Made by a program: the position numbers and the translations under genes. The notes below the pieces were generated by a model, which did not search any database, was not told the DNA's origin, and was given only the letters and a program-made list of their open reading frames with translations. Positions 63,289 to 64,000 of a stretch of 64,000 nucleotides of DNA are shown piece after piece. Numbering within the stretch: the stretch's first letter is position 1; each line of letters opens with the position of its first letter. The DNA lies in contig CAVPPH010000010.1 of assembly GCA_963707275.1 (NCBI GenBank), positions 62,001-126,000 of the forward strand, given 5' to 3'. The DNA is from JACKBK01 sp963707275 (GTDB taxonomy: Bacteria > Chloroflexota > Anaerolineae > JAAEKA01).

Positions 63289-64000
63289 TCACTCAAGTTC
63301 GTCCTGCATAGCGCCGCAGCCTGCACCACATCGCTGGCCTCGTCCAGCGCCACATCGTCCCAGCGGATGATCTCGCCGGCCGCAACCGGCTGCACGACGC
63401 GCGCGCCGGGAGCCAGACCGGTCGGCAGGGCGTTGAGGTCGCGGCGACCTCGGCCCGATCCATCACGCCGTAGAAGGTGTAGCCGCCGAAGTCGTCCAGC
63501 AGGTCGCCCGGCTTGCAGATCGCGCTTGGCCACGGCCATGCTCTCGGCCACGGGGCGATCCAGCGGCGCCAGCGTCACTTTGCGGTCGAAATAGGCCTCG
63601 GCGAAGCTGATGGGCGCCTCGATGAACCAGAGGTGGTAGGGCCGGAAGAAGGTCGAGTATTTGCCGTTGCCAACCTTGAGATACTTCAGGTCGTCGGCGA
63701 TGCGCGGCGTCGTGCACGCGGCAGGTGACGAAGACGCCGCCGGCCATGGCCTTGCCCTGCACGAAGTCCACCGCGCCGGGGCTGCGGCACGATGCCGCCA
63801 TCCTCGACCAGCGAGAAGATGCCGGTCACCGTGTCCAGCGTCGCGTCGGGGCCGACCATGCCGCGCCGCATCGGCAGGCAGCCGGTCGCGTTGGCCGCGC
63901 AGGTCATCTCGAACATGGTCTTGCTGCCATCGACGTAGCTGGCGGTCTGGTAGGCGTCCTTGCCGGCTTTGCGGGCTGCTTCGGCTACCGTGTCAGGCGT
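63289..64000 (-). CDS. SAF-domain homoserine-dehydrogenase-like oxidoreductase (COG4091 type), cut by the window edge, indels
   Basis: The visible C-terminal 237 codons read, across frames, TVAEAARKAGKDAYQTASYV, KTMFEMTCAANATGCLPMRR, VDFVQGKAMAGGVFVTCRVH, DDLKYLKVGNGKYSTFFRPY (in another frame), HLWFIEAPISFAEAYFDRKV, LAPLDRPVAESMAVAKRDLQ and NALPTGLAPGARVVQPVAAG with EIIRWDDVALDEASDVV. The last 100 residues are the SAF-like domain of this family, which carries an N-terminal NAD(P)-binding domain outside the window. A frame change near 63305 gives the natural-looking end MQDELE and stop at 63289. These proteins are found in polyol and sugar-acid gene clusters; the reaction is not established here. 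Confidence 0.7.

Overview
The window looks like a piece of a high-GC bacterial chromosome, most probably from the Chloroflexota (Anaerolineae/Caldilineae side). This is an inference from gene content: a heliorhodopsin, a mevalonate kinase, STAND-type regulators, secreted proteins with Pro/Thr-rich linkers and a recurrent aromatic-x-P-x-hydrophobic motif (YLPLIL, WMPVV, WLPTLI), GxxExxY and toxin-antitoxin genes, and intergenic spacers full of short degenerate and palindromic repeats. No rRNA, tRNA or CRISPR array was seen.

1-27.5 kb is a mosaic of short operons, largely intact. It holds a STAND/XRE regulator cut by the left edge, a cluster of tiny secreted proteins including three tandem single-domain bacterial Ig-like (Big_9) paralogues, an ACT protein, a Crp/Fnr regulator, twin 7Fe-type ferredoxins, fumarase, a phosphoribosyltransferase, an RNA/DNA methyltransferase with a DMT exporter, and proB and proA with a divergent heliorhodopsin gene between them. 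Then come a metallophosphoesterase, a GNAT protein, a LOG-like protein with ThpR, a TolB-like propeller, a UbiD decarboxylase, a two-domain GxxExxY protein, mevalonate kinase, a MOSC protein, a membrane-anchored MutS relative and a class V aminotransferase.

27.5-37.8 kb has a GH13 amylase, a NUDIX hydrolase, then a very large exported protein broken by many indels: subtilase, Thr/Pro linkers, Asp-box propeller, family 5 solute-binding protein, C-terminal module. A strong terminator, a TauE/SafE-type permease and a HigBA toxin-antitoxin pair follow.

37.9-64 kb is a 26-kb block read entirely on the minus strand and looks like one catabolic island for a sugar or sugar acid. It encodes a GntR/FCD regulator, a complete ABC sugar importer (lipoprotein binder, two permeases, two different ATPases), four TIM-barrel epimerases, xylose isomerase and xylulokinase homologues, three Gfo/Idh/MocA oxidoreductases, a GlcD/GlcF-like flavin plus Fe-S dehydrogenase, a LarA-type nickel-pincer racemase homologue, a creatininase-fold amidohydrolase, a Tm-1-like ATP-binding protein and a SAF-domain dehydrogenase cut by the right edge. 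A Phd/PIN toxin-antitoxin pair sits inside it. The substrate cannot be named from sequence, but the enzyme set implies isomerisation, oxidation and phosphorylation of pentose- or tetrose-like compounds.

Quality warning: reading frames in 30.9-35.8 kb and 45.7-64 kb are interrupted by dozens of single-base indels while the protein sequence on both sides stays well conserved. Isolated indels also hit proB, the MutS-like gene, the TauE-like permease, one Gfo/Idh gene, the creatininase and the Tm-1-like gene. Assembly or sequencing error is the likeliest explanation, so coordinates for those genes are the outer limits of a gene reconstructed across frames.
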